Of a stretch of 52,500 nucleotides of DNA, positions 27,192-36,597 are shown piece after piece. The notes under the pieces were generated by a model. It had not been told where the DNA came from, made no database searches, and saw only the letters and a program-made list of their open reading frames with translations. Position numbers and translations under genes: made by a program. How positions within the stretch are numbered: position 1 is the first letter of the stretch; each line of letters begins with the position of its first letter. The stretch comes from Paenibacillus oralis (GTDB lineage Bacteria > Bacillota > Bacilli > Paenibacillales > Paenibacillaceae), in assembly GCF_003863965.1 (NCBI RefSeq), contig NZ_RRCN01000001.1:1956175-2008674 (forward strand), read 5' to 3'.

Positions 27192-29264
27192 TCAGTCCAT
27201 CCACCAGCGCTTCAAATCGTTCCACCAGGAATGGGTTTCCTGCTTCTCCGTCTGGGCCGGTTCCGGGAGCGGCTCCGGTTTTCCTTCCCCGTGCGCTTCG
27301 CAATATTCCGTCGGCTCGGTTCCCTGAATGAACACTTCCAGCTTCTTGCCGGGGCAGTCCGTTGTCGCCAATTTGCCGGTCTCCGGGTCGATATAGACGC
27401 TGACGACGCCATCGGGAATCGGAAAAATTTTCGGCGGTACTTTCGCCAGCGCTTTTTCCGTATATTTGGCAAAAATCGGCGCGGCCTTGCGCGATTCCGC
27501 CGTACCGAGCGTTTTGCCCTTGTCGTACCCGACCCAGACGGCGGTGGACAGCTCCGGCGTAAAGCCGACGAGCCAGGCGTCCGTGCTGGTCGTACCGGTT
27601 TTGCCGGCCACCGGCCGCTTAATTTCGCTCGATACCCGGTTCCCGGTGCCTCCGGTTTCAAATACGCTTTCCATCAGGTTGGTCAGCACGTAAGCCGCCG
27701 CCTGATCAACAATCTGCTCGGGCTTGGCCGTTTTGGCCTCATATAGTACGCGCCCGCTGGAATCGGTGATTTTCAATACCGCCACCGGTTTGACGCTCCG
27801 GCCCTGATTGCCGATCACCGCAAACGCGGTAGCCATTTCGAACGGGCTGATCGGGGAAGTGCCCAGCGCCAGCGACGGCACCGGCTGCAGCGGGCTGGTG
27901 ATCCCCATCTTCCGGCCCAGCTCGATCACCTGCTCGGCGCCGACGGTCAAAATCGTGTTGACGGCGTAAATGTTGTCCGAATGGGCGATCGCCTGACGCA
28001 TGTCGATTTCGCCCAAATATTTGTCTCCGAAATTTTTCGGACTGTAGGTTTTGCGGTTGTCATCATAATGAAACAGCGTCGGTTGGCTGCTGAACTTGCT
28101 GGCGCTCGTCATTTTGCCGGAGGCCAGTGCGGACAAATACATGATCGGCTTGAAGCTGGAGCCCGGCTGGCGGGTCGTGGCAAAAACATGGTTGTATTGG
28201 CTCTGTTTGTAATTGGCCCCGCCGACGAGCGCTTTGACGTATCCGTTGCGCGGATCGATGGAAATCAGGGCGGCCTCCAGCTCCGGCGTTTTGTCCAGCT
28301 CCGAGGCCACGGCTGCCTCAGCCGCCTGCTGGGCGTCCGGATCGAGCGTCGTGTAAATGCTCAACCCGCCATGCTCCAGCAGCGTTTCATCGAATCCAAG
28401 CTCGTCCACCACGACGCTGCGGATGTAATCGCGGAAGTAAGGGGCTTTGTCTACGGGATTTTGCTGCTTTGGCGATTGAAAGGCCAGCATCTCGTTGTAG
28501 GCGCGGTCCGCCTCCTGCGGGGAAATGCCACCGGTGGCGACCATGGCCGAGAGCACGGTGCGCTGCCGGTCTTTGGCGTTTTTCATATGGTTGAAAGGCG
28601 AATAATATGTGGGTCCCTTGGGCACTCCGGCCAGCATGGCGCTTTCGGCCAGGCTCAGGTTTTTGGCGGGCTTGCCGAAGTACATTTGCGCGGCAGCCTC
28701 AATCCCGTAAGCGCCGTGGCCGTAGTAAATTTCGTTCAAATACATGCGGAGGATGTCATCCTTGTCGTATTTCATTTCCAACTGGGCCGTGTATAAAGCC
28801 TCCTTGATTTTCCGCGACCAGGTCCGCTCATGGGTGAGGAACAGATTGCGGGCGAGCTGCTGCGTCAGCGTGCTGGCTCCTTGAACATTGCCCATCTCCT
28901 TCAAATTTACGAGGGCCGCCCTGGCCATGCCTTTTAAGTCAAAACCGAAATGATCGTAAAAATGCCGGTCTTCGGTCGCGAGCGTCGCTTTGATCAGCCA
29001 CGGGGAAATCTCCGGGAGATCCACGTTTTCGCGGTTTTTGCCGCCGTCCGAAAAAACGGCGATCGTGTTTCCTTTGCTGTCGATCAGCTGCGAGTTCCGG
29101 TCCGAATCCGCCAATGGCAGATCGGCCTGATACAGGTATAGCAGCAGGAAGCCGGCGGCGCATACGCCCAGCAGTCCGGCGCCGAGCGTCAGCTTGAGCA
29201 GCCGCCGCCAAGCCCGGCGCGGCTTGCGCTGATGATATCTGTCACTGCGAGCGAGTTTTTGCAC
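27192..29264 (-). CDS. Class A penicillin-binding protein (PBP1A-type)
   Basis: The 690-aa bifunctional enzyme polymerises and cross-links peptidoglycan at the outer membrane face. It has a basic cytoplasmic tail, one TM segment (about 23-45) and a glycosyltransferase domain with Glu98 in ATEDRHFYDHFG. The transpeptidase domain follows with Ser369-x-x-Lys (GSSFKP), SDN and KTGTT. The end is a Pro/Glu-rich tail finishing WWNDLKRWWMD. The GTG start at 29264 follows AAAGGAGAG by 9 bases; the upstream TTG at 29285 lies before that site. Confidence 0.94.
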   Translation of the reverse strand: MQKLARSDRYHQRKPRRAWRRLLKLTLGAGLLGVCAAGFLLLYLYQADLPLADSDRNSQLIDSKGNTIAVFSDGGKNRENVDLPEISPWLIKATLATEDRHFYDHFGFDLKGMARAALVNLKEMGNVQGASTLTQQLARNLFLTHERTWSRKIKEALYTAQLEMKYDKDDILRMYLNEIYYGHGAYGIEAAAQMYFGKPAKNLSLAESAMLAGVPKGPTYYSPFNHMKNAKDRQRTVLSAMVATGGISPQEADRAYNEMLAFQSPKQQNPVDKAPYFRDYIRSVVVDELGFDETLLEHGGLSIYTTLDPDAQQAAEAAVASELDKTPELEAALISIDPRNGYVKALVGGANYKQSQYNHVFATTRQPGSSFKPIMYLSALASGKMTSASKFSSQPTLFHYDDNRKTYSPKNFGDKYLGEIDMRQAIAHSDNIYAVNTILTVGAEQVIELGRKMGITSPLQPVPSLALGTSPISPFEMATAFAVIGNQGRSVKPVAVLKITDSSGRVLYEAKTAKPEQIVDQAAAYVLTNLMESVFETGGTGNRVSSEIKRPVAGKTGTTSTDAWLVGFTPELSTAVWVGYDKGKTLGTAESRKAAPIFAKYTEKALAKVPPKIFPIPDGVVSVYIDPETGKLATTDCPGKKLEVFIQGTEPTEYCEAHGEGKPEPLPEPAQTEKQETHSWWNDLKRWWMD

Positions 29265-29485
29265 GGAAGGGCTCTCTCCTTTCAAAGCTCTATACTAAAT
29301 CGTTGCTTCTACGTTCCCGAACGTTTCTTTTTAGTATGGGAAAGTTTGGGAGAGATCATTCATGAGAGCGCTTTTCAAACCCCCTGTTAATTGTCAACCA
29401 GGCCGGTTTTACTTGAAGTCGCGTAAATCGGGATGTTTTTTTGTTTGAATAAAACCGTGTTATTTCCGGAGAGAATGATGCATAG

Positions 29486-29544
29486 AATTAAGTTTAAGTT
29501 CCGGTTTAACTTTAGTTGAATTTAAGGTTTAACTTTGGTAGAGT
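29486..29544 (+). promoter_or_regulatory. Promoter and repeated operator of the TumA/TumE-like pair
   Basis: TTGAAT (29516-29521), 17 bp and TAGAGT (29539-29544) form a promoter. GGTTTAACTTTAG (29503-29515) and GGTTTAACTTTGG (29526-29538) are near-identical direct repeats 23 bp apart, one just before the -35 and one filling the spacer, with related TTAAGTTTAAG upstream. Such repeats fit autorepression by the helix-turn-helix partner. Confidence 0.6.
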
Positions 29545-29564
29545 GGGGGTAAGAGGTGATGTTC

Positions 29565-30191
29565 ATGTCGACGAAACAAGAGCGTGAAATGGTCGTCGAG
29601 AAAAGCGGGCAATTGCTTGAACGTGCGATCAAACGAGCCGATCCTGAATTTTACCGGGCATTTAGCAATATGCTTCACGATTACATAATTGTAACCAACC
29701 CTCGTAAACAGTTGGAATTAAAGAAAGATCTCCGGGGGTTGATTCGCCTTATGGCAGAAACCGTTGACCAAGCGATGCCCTTACGGACATATTCTACCGG
29801 AGAACTTGCTCGCATTTTCGGTGTATCGGTTCAAGCGGTCAACAAGTGGATCGATGAGGGCAGGTTCCTTGGATATAAACGAATGGGGAAGAATCGACAC
29901 AATCGTATTCCGGAGACGCTATCATTTGTCATGAGAAACGGTGAGGTGCTTCCGCTTTCCGAAGTTGTCGTGATGTTCGAGCAGCAACTGCAGGAGCAAA
30001 CCGCTTTGTCTGATCATGAACATCGTGACGCCGTACTCGAAGAGATCGCGCGGCTGATGAAAAAGCATGGCGGTACTTACGAAATGACGCTTGGCGCTAA
30101 GGCTGAACGTACTGTAGAGGAAGATCGTGATGCGTCGATATGGCTTGCCTTGCTTGATGAGTTGAGGGAATTTAATGAAGCGCCGAATTGA
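29565..30191 (+). CDS. Helix-turn-helix protein, putative antitoxin of a TumA/TumE-like pair
   Basis: The 208-aa protein has a DNA-binding helix-turn-helix at about 75-115 of the excisionase/MerR type (YSTGELARIFGVSVQAVNKW and IDEGRFLGYKRMGKNRHNR). Helical, charged regions flank it. It precedes and overlaps (17 bp) a DUF6516-like gene, the arrangement of TumA/TumE toxin-antitoxin pairs. ATG 29565 is chosen behind AAGAGGTG; GTG 29556 and ATG 29559 are too close to the site. It is AT-richer than its neighbours. The antitoxin role is inferred from arrangement. Confidence 0.68.
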   Translation: MSTKQEREMVVEKSGQLLERAIKRADPEFYRAFSNMLHDYIIVTNPRKQLELKKDLRGLIRLMAETVDQAMPLRTYSTGELARIFGVSVQAVNKWIDEGRFLGYKRMGKNRHNRIPETLSFVMRNGEVLPLSEVVVMFEQQLQEQTALSDHEHRDAVLEEIARLMKKHGGTYEMTLGAKAERTVEEDRDASIWLALLDELREFNEAPN

Positions 30192-30618
30192 TGGCCTTTT
30201 TGGGACGAATTTCGAATTCTTGAAACGATCTTTCCCAGATCTGATCGAGTCTGTTGAGGACGGATTTTTCGGAGAAGACCTGAGTAAAGGCCCCTTTGTC
30301 CGGAAGACGATCAAATTCGTTGACGGTACTTACATGACGGTATTCGAATTGATTGATACCAAGACCGGCAAAAAAAGAAAGTATCAGTATGATTGGGAGT
30401 ATCAACGAGGCCATATGTGGAAGTGGCATAATGAACCACATGAGCAGAAGCAGCACCAGACGGCAACGGAACCCGATCATATGCATCATAAACCTGTTGG
30501 CATGGATGACGAGCGCAGATATCCGAACTATGGCCATCATGATCTGTTTACCATCATGGAAGCCATTCTTATGCACATGGAAATCGCAAAACAGGAACGA
30601 GCGGACAAGCCCCGGTAA
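30175..30618 (+). CDS. TumE/DUF6516-like protein, putative toxin
   Basis: The 147-aa protein has the layout of the DUF6516 (TumE) family: KTIKFVDGTYMTVFELID, KYQYDWEYQRGHMWKWHNE followed by PH, and a His-rich stretch (TATEPDHMHH) before a C-terminal helix. TumE proteins are small endonuclease-like toxins in known pairs, but the activity here is not shown. Its ATG lies inside the end of the upstream gene, so translation is coupled. The match is by eye and could be to another small family. Confidence 0.65.
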   Translation: MKRRIDGLFGTNFEFLKRSFPDLIESVEDGFFGEDLSKGPFVRKTIKFVDGTYMTVFELIDTKTGKKRKYQYDWEYQRGHMWKWHNEPHEQKQHQTATEPDHMHHKPVGMDDERRYPNYGHHDLFTIMEAILMHMEIAKQERADKPR

Positions 30619-30719
30619 ATACCGGGGTTTTGCAATGATCGGGGCTGCATCGTGTGTTATTATCTTTTTGTTTGGTACAATACTAGGAAGTGAACTCTGG
30701 CGGAAAGAAGGTTGGTACG

Positions 30720-31547
30720 ATGGAATTGTGGTTTACGGAAAAACAAACGCCGGTCTTTGGCATAACGGCAAAAATACGCGAAACGCTGGTTACGGAAAAA
30801 ACGGAATTTCAAGATCTGGCGATGATCGATACCGAGGAATTCGGGCGGATGCTCGTGCTGGACGGCATGGTCATGACGACGATCAAAGACGAGTTTGTTT
30901 ACCATGAAATGGTGGCCCATCCGGCGCTCTGCACGCATCCGAACCCGAAGCATGTGCTTGTGGTTGGCGGCGGCGACGGCGGAGTAATCCGCGAAGTGAT
31001 CAAGCATCCGGAAGTGGAAAAAGCGGTGCTGGTGGAGATCGACGGCAAGGTCATCGAATATTCGAAAAAATATTTGCCGGAAATCGCCGGCGGGTTGGAC
31101 AACCCCCGGGTTGAAGTTCAGGTGGCCGACGGCTACATGCATATTATAGAGAGCAAAAACAAATACGACGTCATCATGGTCGATTCTACCGAACCGGTAG
31201 GACCGGCGGCGCCATTGTTTGAGCGCGGGTTCTATCAGGGCATTTACGAAGCGCTGAAGGATGACGGCATTTTTGTTGCCCAGACGGACAACCCATGGTT
31301 TAAAGCGGATTTGATCCAAAAAGTAAACAAGGACGTCAAGGAGATTTTCCCGATCGTCCGCGTGTACGGAGCCAACATTCCCACTTACCCGAGCGGATTG
31401 TGGACGTTCACGATGGGCAGTAAAGTGCATGACCCTCTGGAAGTGGACGAGTCGAACATCCCCGAACTGGACACCAAATATTACACGCCGCGGATTCACA
31501 AAGCCGCGTTTGTGCTGCCCAAATTCGTGGAAGACCTCGTGAAGTAG
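30720..31547 (+). CDS. speE: Polyamine aminopropyltransferase (spermidine synthase)
   Basis: The 275-aa enzyme transfers an aminopropyl group from decarboxylated S-adenosylmethionine to putrescine. Motifs include [31 protein letters not shown], the nucleotide-binding [20 protein letters not shown] and [14 protein letters not shown] with the catalytic aspartate. GAAAGAAGG precedes ATG 30720; an upstream in-frame start at 30690 lies in a poorer context. No speD or speA is in the window. Confidence 0.96.
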   Translation: MELWFTEKQTPVFGITAKIRETLVTEKTEFQDLAMIDTEEFGRMLVLDGMVMTTIKDEFVYHEMVAHPALCTHPNPKHVLVVGGGDGGVIREVIKHPEVEKAVLVEIDGKVIEYSKKYLPEIAGGLDNPRVEVQVADGYMHIIESKNKYDVIMVDSTEPVGPAAPLFERGFYQGIYEALKDDGIFVAQTDNPWFKADLIQKVNKDVKEIFPIVRVYGANIPTYPSGLWTFTMGSKVHDPLEVDESNIPELDTKYYTPRIHKAAFVLPKFVEDLVK

Positions 31548-31559
31548 GTTGGATGAAAA

Positions 31560-31599
31560 GCATCCGTCTTGCCCTGCATTGGGCGGCGGGTGTTTTTTT
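31560..31599 (+). terminator. Terminator after speE
   Basis: GCATCCGTCTTGCCC pairs with GGGCGGCGGGTGT with small mismatches, followed by T7. Confidence 0.85.
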
Positions 31600-31729
31600 G
31601 CCTGCGTAGGACTTTTCGAATAGGCCGCCAGGTGGGAAAACATGCCATTGGGACCATGAGTATTATAACTTGAGTATGATAGTATGAATTGTGTCACTAA
31701 TTGTTGAATTAAGGCGGGATGGCAATCAA

Positions 31730-32755
31730 ATGAACAGAACTCCACGAAACGTAATGGCATACGCGATGATGATTTTGGTGGTTCTCGTTGCCGGATGGTT
31801 ATTTTACGGACTGCCTGTGAATAAATCGCACCCCTCCAATAACGGGCAGAAGGAGGAGCAAACGTCGGAAATGCCGGCGGACTCGGCGGATTCCGCGATG
31901 ACGCAACCGGCGGGAACGGAACCGGAGGCGGACGCATTAGCGGCTAAGGACGGGCAAACGCCGGGGAATGCCGAATCCCCTTATTTGCTGGACCATCTTC
32001 CTTTTAAGGAAGAGGATGTGACCGGGATTACGGCCAAGTCGGACAGCGGCAGCGTGCAGGTTCCCGCAGAGCGGCAAGCGGTGCTGCTGCAATCGCTGCG
32101 GTTCACCGATATGCAGGGCGCGGTGGTGAAGGAGAACCCGGGAGCCGAACGGAAACCGGTAATTTTGCAATTTACGTTAAACGATTCGAGTTATGAGTTG
32201 ACCTATGACCTGGCGCTGAATGCTTTTCAATATGACGGACACGCCTATTACGCCGATGATCAGGTGCTGCTGCTGATGCAGGGGCTTTTTCGGGAAAATA
32301 AGGACCTGGCTACGCTCGATGCGCTGCTGGAGCAAGCGCGGGTGGAGCAGGAACAGGCGGGCGCCGCCGAGCCGGAGGCTTTGGAGGCCTCCCGGGCCGA
32401 AGTGGAAGGGTTGGACTTCAACGGCTGGGAGCAGCGGCTTGCGGGAGAGCAAGCGGAGAACGTCCTGTGGGAAAAGCCGTTTTACGATGACAGCACGGGG
32501 CGGGTGAAACAGGCCAGACTATTTAAGGATGGTGTGCTGGCGCTGAACCGGATCATCGTTTTTACGACGGCGGACCATCAAACCGCAGACGGGGTCAAAG
32601 TCGGCATCGGAGCCGGCAACGTGATGGACAAACTGGGGCCGAAAGCGCTTAGACTGGTAAGCCGCTGGAGTTATAAAGTCGGGGATTACTACCGGTTCCA
32701 TGTGTATTTTCAAGACCAAAAAGTGAAATACATTGTGTTAAGCCAGCCTTTGTAG
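31730..32755 (+). CDS. Hypothetical membrane-anchored protein
   Basis: The 341-aa protein has one N-terminal TM segment (about 10-27, MAYAMMILVVLVAGWLFYGL). A low-complexity Ser/Asp/Pro/Glu linker follows (about 35-90), then a soluble domain of about 245 residues outside the membrane. No family is recognised. ATG 31730 follows AAGGCGGGATGG by a few bases. It is a single gene between terminators, and copy D lies directly downstream. Confidence 0.65.
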   Translation: MNRTPRNVMAYAMMILVVLVAGWLFYGLPVNKSHPSNNGQKEEQTSEMPADSADSAMTQPAGTEPEADALAAKDGQTPGNAESPYLLDHLPFKEEDVTGITAKSDSGSVQVPAERQAVLLQSLRFTDMQGAVVKENPGAERKPVILQFTLNDSSYELTYDLALNAFQYDGHAYYADDQVLLLMQGLFRENKDLATLDALLEQARVEQEQAGAAEPEALEASRAEVEGLDFNGWEQRLAGEQAENVLWEKPFYDDSTGRVKQARLFKDGVLALNRIIVFTTADHQTADGVKVGIGAGNVMDKLGPKALRLVSRWSYKVGDYYRFHVYFQDQKVKYIVLSQPL

Positions 32756-32764
32756 GATGGGATG

Positions 32765-32788
32765 AGCCGCTGATGAAGCGGCTTTTTT
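32765..32788 (+). terminator. Terminator after the hypothetical membrane protein gene
   Basis: AGCCGCT and AGCGGCT pair around GATGA, followed by six T. Confidence 0.92.
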
Positions 32789-32792
32789 AATC

Positions 32793-33135
32793 TTATAGAA
32801 CAAGGTAGAGGGCGATGCGATGCGCATGTAGAGAGGGGAGGAGAAGCGGGACGTGGGGGCTAAGGGACACCAGAGCCGTTATTTTCGAAAAAACGGAGGT
32901 TTGCAAAATGTAACGGACACAGAAGCCCTTATTTACCACAAATCGGCCTGGATGAACGGGTTTAGAGCGAAATAGGGTCGCCTGTGTCCGTTAGCCTGGG
33001 AAATACCCGGGAAATGGGCGGATAAGGCCGCTGGTGTCCGTTAGAGTAGCGTCCATCCAAAGTTTAGGAAGAGCCTCCAATCGCTCCAAAGTAGAAGTCA
33101 GAGCCATTAAAGGACGCCGCCAGGCGTTTTTCTTA
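32793..33135. repeat. Four-unit element copy D with flanks and own terminator
   Basis: Homology with B and C begins at TTATAGA (32793), 4 nt after the upstream terminator. The 185-bp core is 32860-33044: forward units 32860-32884 and 32910-32934, reverse units 32970-32994 and 33021-33044. Spacings are 50, 85 and 50 bp. The right flank, nearly identical to copy C, ends in ACGCC-GCCA-GGCGT plus TTTTCTT (33114-33133). No coding region is seen. Confidence 0.87.
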
Positions 33136-33254
33136 TTGCAAGAACGGCTAGCGCTGAACGCGAACATACCGCGCATATTGAATTGCCGGGACGAACTGGA
33201 TATAGTAGTACAGTAAGAAACGATGTAATATATAGAGTACGGAATGAGGGTTTG

Positions 33255-33680
33255 ATGCGTATGCCGGAAATGAGCCCGGTCAAGCTCGTGTTGACGAGCC
33301 GGCAGGGACAAGACGAGACGGTGCAGTCCCTGCAAGGAAGTGCCATGATTCGGGACGGGGCGGTCTACATCCGTTATAATGAGCCGGAGGCGGGGCTGAC
33401 CGGCGGGATGACGCGGACGATGGTTAAAATTACCGGGGAAGAGCTGAAGATCATGCGGCACGGGGATGTGGAGGCGGAGCAAACGTTCCGCACCGGACAG
33501 CGGTTGCCGGGTTTTTACCGTTCTCCTTTTACCCGCTTTAACTTGTCTACCGATACCGTAAAAATGGATTCCCGTTTGGATGGCGTGGCAGGCCTGGTCA
33601 CCTGGGAATACGATTTGTACGTTTATGAAGAGTTGTCGGGACATTTTGTAATCAGTTTACATATACAGGAGGAAGCTTGA
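33255..33680 (+). CDS. DUF1934 (YwiB-like) domain protein
   Basis: The 141-aa beta-barrel-like (lipocalin-type) protein shows [26 protein letters not shown] and [17 protein letters not shown]. YwiB, its apparent B. subtilis counterpart, also lies just upstream of argS, which supports the call. Its function is not established. GAGGG sits 4 bases before ATG 33255; ATG 33261 is better spaced, so the start is uncertain by two codons. argS begins 1 bp after its stop, so the pair is co-translated. Confidence 0.8.
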   Translation: MRMPEMSPVKLVLTSRQGQDETVQSLQGSAMIRDGAVYIRYNEPEAGLTGGMTRTMVKITGEELKIMRHGDVEAEQTFRTGQRLPGFYRSPFTRFNLSTDTVKMDSRLDGVAGLVTWEYDLYVYEELSGHFVISLHIQEEA

Positions 33681-33681
33681 T

Positions 33682-35361
33682 ATGCCACACAATCCGTTGG
33701 AACAAATGAACCAGGCGCTGAAGGAAGCGATTCTGGAAGCGATCGCCGCCGCCGGGCTGGCGCAGCCTGAGGAAATCCCGGCCATCGTGCTGGAAGTGCC
33801 GAAGGATAAAGCCCACGGCGACTTTGCCACCAATGCGGCCATGCAACTGACGCGGATCGCGAAGAAAAACCCGCGTCAAATCGCCGAAGAAATTTTGGCC
33901 AAGCTGGATTATTCGAAAGCCGGCATCGAAAAGGCGGAAATCGCCGGTCCCGGCTTCATCAATTTCACGCTGGGCAAAGGGTATCTGTATCCGATACTGC
34001 TGGAGGTTCACCGCGCGGGGGAAAACTACGGCCGCACCCAGCAAGGCAATGGGCAAAAGGCCCAGGTCGAATTCGTCAGCGCCAACCCGACGGGCAGCCT
34101 GCATTTGGGCCATGCGCGCGGCGCGGCGGTGGGCGATGCTCTTTGCAATTTGCTGGATTTCGCCGGATACGACGTAACGCGGGAATATTACATCAACGAC
34201 GCCGGCAACCAGATCGCCAACCTGAGCAAATCGATCGAGGCCAGATATTTACAGCAGCTCGGGCAGGACGCGGAAATGCCGGAGGACGGGTATCACGGCG
34301 AAGACATTAAAGGTTTCGCCAGGGAGCTTGTGGCGGAACAAGGCGACAAGCTGCTGTCGATGGAGCCGGAGGAGCGTGCGGCTTTTCTGCGCAAATACGG
34401 GCTCGAGAAGGAGCTGGCGAAAATCAAACGGGACCTTGAACGTTTCCGGGTCCGTTTTGACGTATGGTTCAGCGAAACTTCTCTTTACGAGGACGGGCAG
34501 GTGGAAGCTTCGCTCGCCGAACTGCGCGAGAAAGGCCAAACCTACGAGCAGGAAGGGGCAACCTGGCTCAGAACGACGGATTATGGCGATGACAAGGACC
34601 GCGTGCTGGTGAAAAACGACGGCACCTACACCTATTTGACCCCGGATATCGCTTATCACCGGAACAAATATGAGCGCGGGTTCGACCGCATCATCAATAT
34701 TTGGGGCGCTGACCACCACGGCTATATTCCACGCGTCAAGGCGGCGATGCAGGCGATCGGCAAGGATCCGGAGAAGCTGACTGTGCTGATCGCTCAGATG
34801 GTCAGCCTGTTTCAGGACGGCGAGAAGGTAAAAATGTCGAAGCGGACCGGCAAAGCAGTTACGATGGTAGACCTGATGGACGAGGTGGGCGTCGACCCGA
34901 TTCGCTATTTCTTTACGATGCGCAGCATGGACTCGCATCTCGATTTCGATATGGATTTGGCGATTTCGACATCGAACGAAAATCCGGTGTACTACGTGCA
35001 GTACGCGCATGCGCGGATCTGCAGCATTTTCCGCCAGGCTGAAGAGCAGGGCATCGCCGTCCCGGCGCCGGAAAAGGCCGATCTGACCAAGCTGGCGGCG
35101 GAGCATGAATTTGACCTGCTGCGGAAAATCGGCGAGCTGCCGGAGGAAATCGGCGTGGCGGCGGCCAACTATGCGCCGCACCGGCTGGTGCGCTATGCGT
35201 ATGACCTGGCTTCGCTGTTCCACAGCTACTACCGCGCGGAGCGCGTCATCACCGACGACGCGGAGCAAACTGCGGCGCGGCTCGTGCTGCTCGGCGGCGT
35301 GCGGACGGCGCTCGCCAACGTGCTTGGCTTGATCGGCGTGTCCGCGCCGGAAAAGATGTAG
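33682..35361 (+). CDS. argS: Arginyl-tRNA synthetase
   Basis: It charges tRNA-Arg. The 559-aa class I synthetase has an N-terminal arginyl-tRNA-binding domain (about 1-115), the HIGH motif as HLGH (141-144, in [14 protein letters not shown]), a KMSK motif (KMSKRTGK, about 380) and a C-terminal DALR anticodon-binding domain. AGGAGGAA precedes ATG 33682. The order DUF1934-argS-rpoE-pyrG is as in B. subtilis, except for the subtilase inserted here. A strong hairpin follows. Confidence 0.98.
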   Translation: MPHNPLEQMNQALKEAILEAIAAAGLAQPEEIPAIVLEVPKDKAHGDFATNAAMQLTRIAKKNPRQIAEEILAKLDYSKAGIEKAEIAGPGFINFTLGKGYLYPILLEVHRAGENYGRTQQGNGQKAQVEFVSANPTGSLHLGHARGAAVGDALCNLLDFAGYDVTREYYINDAGNQIANLSKSIEARYLQQLGQDAEMPEDGYHGEDIKGFARELVAEQGDKLLSMEPEERAAFLRKYGLEKELAKIKRDLERFRVRFDVWFSETSLYEDGQVEASLAELREKGQTYEQEGATWLRTTDYGDDKDRVLVKNDGTYTYLTPDIAYHRNKYERGFDRIINIWGADHHGYIPRVKAAMQAIGKDPEKLTVLIAQMVSLFQDGEKVKMSKRTGKAVTMVDLMDEVGVDPIRYFFTMRSMDSHLDFDMDLAISTSNENPVYYVQYAHARICSIFRQAEEQGIAVPAPEKADLTKLAAEHEFDLLRKIGELPEEIGVAAANYAPHRLVRYAYDLASLFHSYYRAERVITDDAEQTAARLVLLGGVRTALANVLGLIGVSAPEKM

Positions 35362-35396
35362 CCATCGCCGGCCGGGGCCCTAAGGCCCGGACGGAA

Positions 35397-35442
35397 CCAA
35401 CAAGCCGCCTCTTCCGCGGGTACGGGGGAGGCGGCTTGTTGG
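35397..35442. terminator. Long perfect hairpin between argS and the subtilase gene
   Basis: CCAACAAGCCGCCTC (35397-35411) and GAGGCGGCTTGTTGG (35428-35442) form a 15-bp perfect stem between convergent genes. It has no clear T run, so it may act as a transcription barrier or message-end stabiliser. Confidence 0.6.
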
Positions 35443-35451
35443 CGCGCCGGG

Positions 35452-36597
35452 CTAGCTCCGCCGCCGGGGCTTGGCGCGCAGCAGGCGCACGGCGCTGACC
35501 TCGCCGGCGCCCTTAACCTTGGCGCTGCTGGCGGAAGGGAGCGGGCGTGCGGTGCGGCGCAGGCGGCGCTTGATCTCGCCCGGCTTCAGGTCGGGCTTCA
35601 GCGCCAGCAGCAGGGCCACGGCTCCGCTGACGTGGGAGGTGGCCATGGAGGTGCCGCTCATTTCGCGATATCCTCCGCCTAGCCACGAGGACGTTATTTT
35701 TTCGCCGGGGGCGTAAATGTCGATATATGGGCCGTGATTGCTGAAGGAGGCGATGCGGCCGTCCCGCCCGGTAGCCCCGACCGAAATGGTCTGAGGATAC
35801 CGCGCGGGATAATCGGCGCTCCGGCCTTTTTTGTCGTTTCCGGAGGAGGCCACGACAACGATCCCTGCGGTATGGGCTTTGCGGATGATGTTCTTCAAGG
35901 CTTCGCTGTTGGTTTTCATACCGAAACTCATATTCACAATATGCATCCGGTTGCGGACGCACCAGTCAATCCCCAAAATAATATCGGAAACGTACGCGGA
36001 TCCGTTATGATCAAACGCTTTAACAGGAAAGATCAGCGAGCGGGGGGCCACGCCCATCATGCCTAACGATCCGCCCGAAGCGGCGATGGTGCCGGCAATA
36101 TGGGTGCCGTGGCCGTTGTCATCGTAAGGAAGGCCAATCCGATTCAGCAAATTGATTCCCCTTGCCAAAGAGTGGCGCAGGTCCGGGTGGGCGAAGTCGG
36201 CCCCCGTGTCGATCACGCCGATGCGTACCCGGTATCCGGTCGAGACGGACCACGTCTCCGGCGCGCCGATGCGCTTTACTCCCCAGGGAATTCCGGAATT
36301 TTGCCCCTTGCCGGAAGGAGCGGGACTATGAACGCTGACTCTGGAATCTTCCTCGACCCAGAGGCCGAATTGGGAGCGGGCTGTTTCCCCTCGCAAGCCA
36401 AGGGGACAGATCAGGGCCTGCAGCAGCGGCGAGGTTCGTATCTGCCGCAGCGCTGGATGTTTTCGCTTATGCTGAAACAACTGACGTACGCATTCGGCGT
36501 ATTCGGCCGGATGCGGAAAGCGGATGATGTAGCGTCCGCTTTTTCCGGAGGTGTCGACATGTTCGTTCAAATAACGCAGAAATCCGGAATAGTCCAT
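35452..36597 (-). CDS. Subtilisin-like serine protease (S8 family)
   Basis: The 381-aa peptidase has the triad Asp130 (VIDTGADFAHPDL), His163 (NGHGTHIAG) and Ser317 (GTSMATSHVSG), with the oxyanion Asn254 (SSGN). The first 100 residues look like an inhibitor-I9-type propeptide (GRYIIRFPHPAEYAECVRQL). No signal peptide is visible, so it may act in the cytoplasm or reach the outside by another route. The end is very basic (LRAKPRRRS). AGGAGGGG lies 10 bases before ATG 36597. It interrupts the argS-rpoE order. Confidence 0.92.
   Translation of the reverse strand: MDYSGFLRYLNEHVDTSGKSGRYIIRFPHPAEYAECVRQLFQHKRKHPALRQIRTSPLLQALICPLGLRGETARSQFGLWVEEDSRVSVHSPAPSGKGQNSGIPWGVKRIGAPETWSVSTGYRVRIGVIDTGADFAHPDLRHSLARGINLLNRIGLPYDDNGHGTHIAGTIAASGGSLGMMGVAPRSLIFPVKAFDHNGSAYVSDIILGIDWCVRNRMHIVNMSFGMKTNSEALKNIIRKAHTAGIVVVASSGNDKKGRSADYPARYPQTISVGATGRDGRIASFSNHGPYIDIYAPGEKITSSWLGGGYREMSGTSMATSHVSGAVALLLALKPDLKPGEIKRRLRRTARPLPSASSAKVKGAGEVSAVRLLRAKPRRRS

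Noticed and set aside
30660..31937. Minus-strand open frame across speE
   Set aside because: It covers a clear spermidine synthase gene and a terminator, with no start signal.
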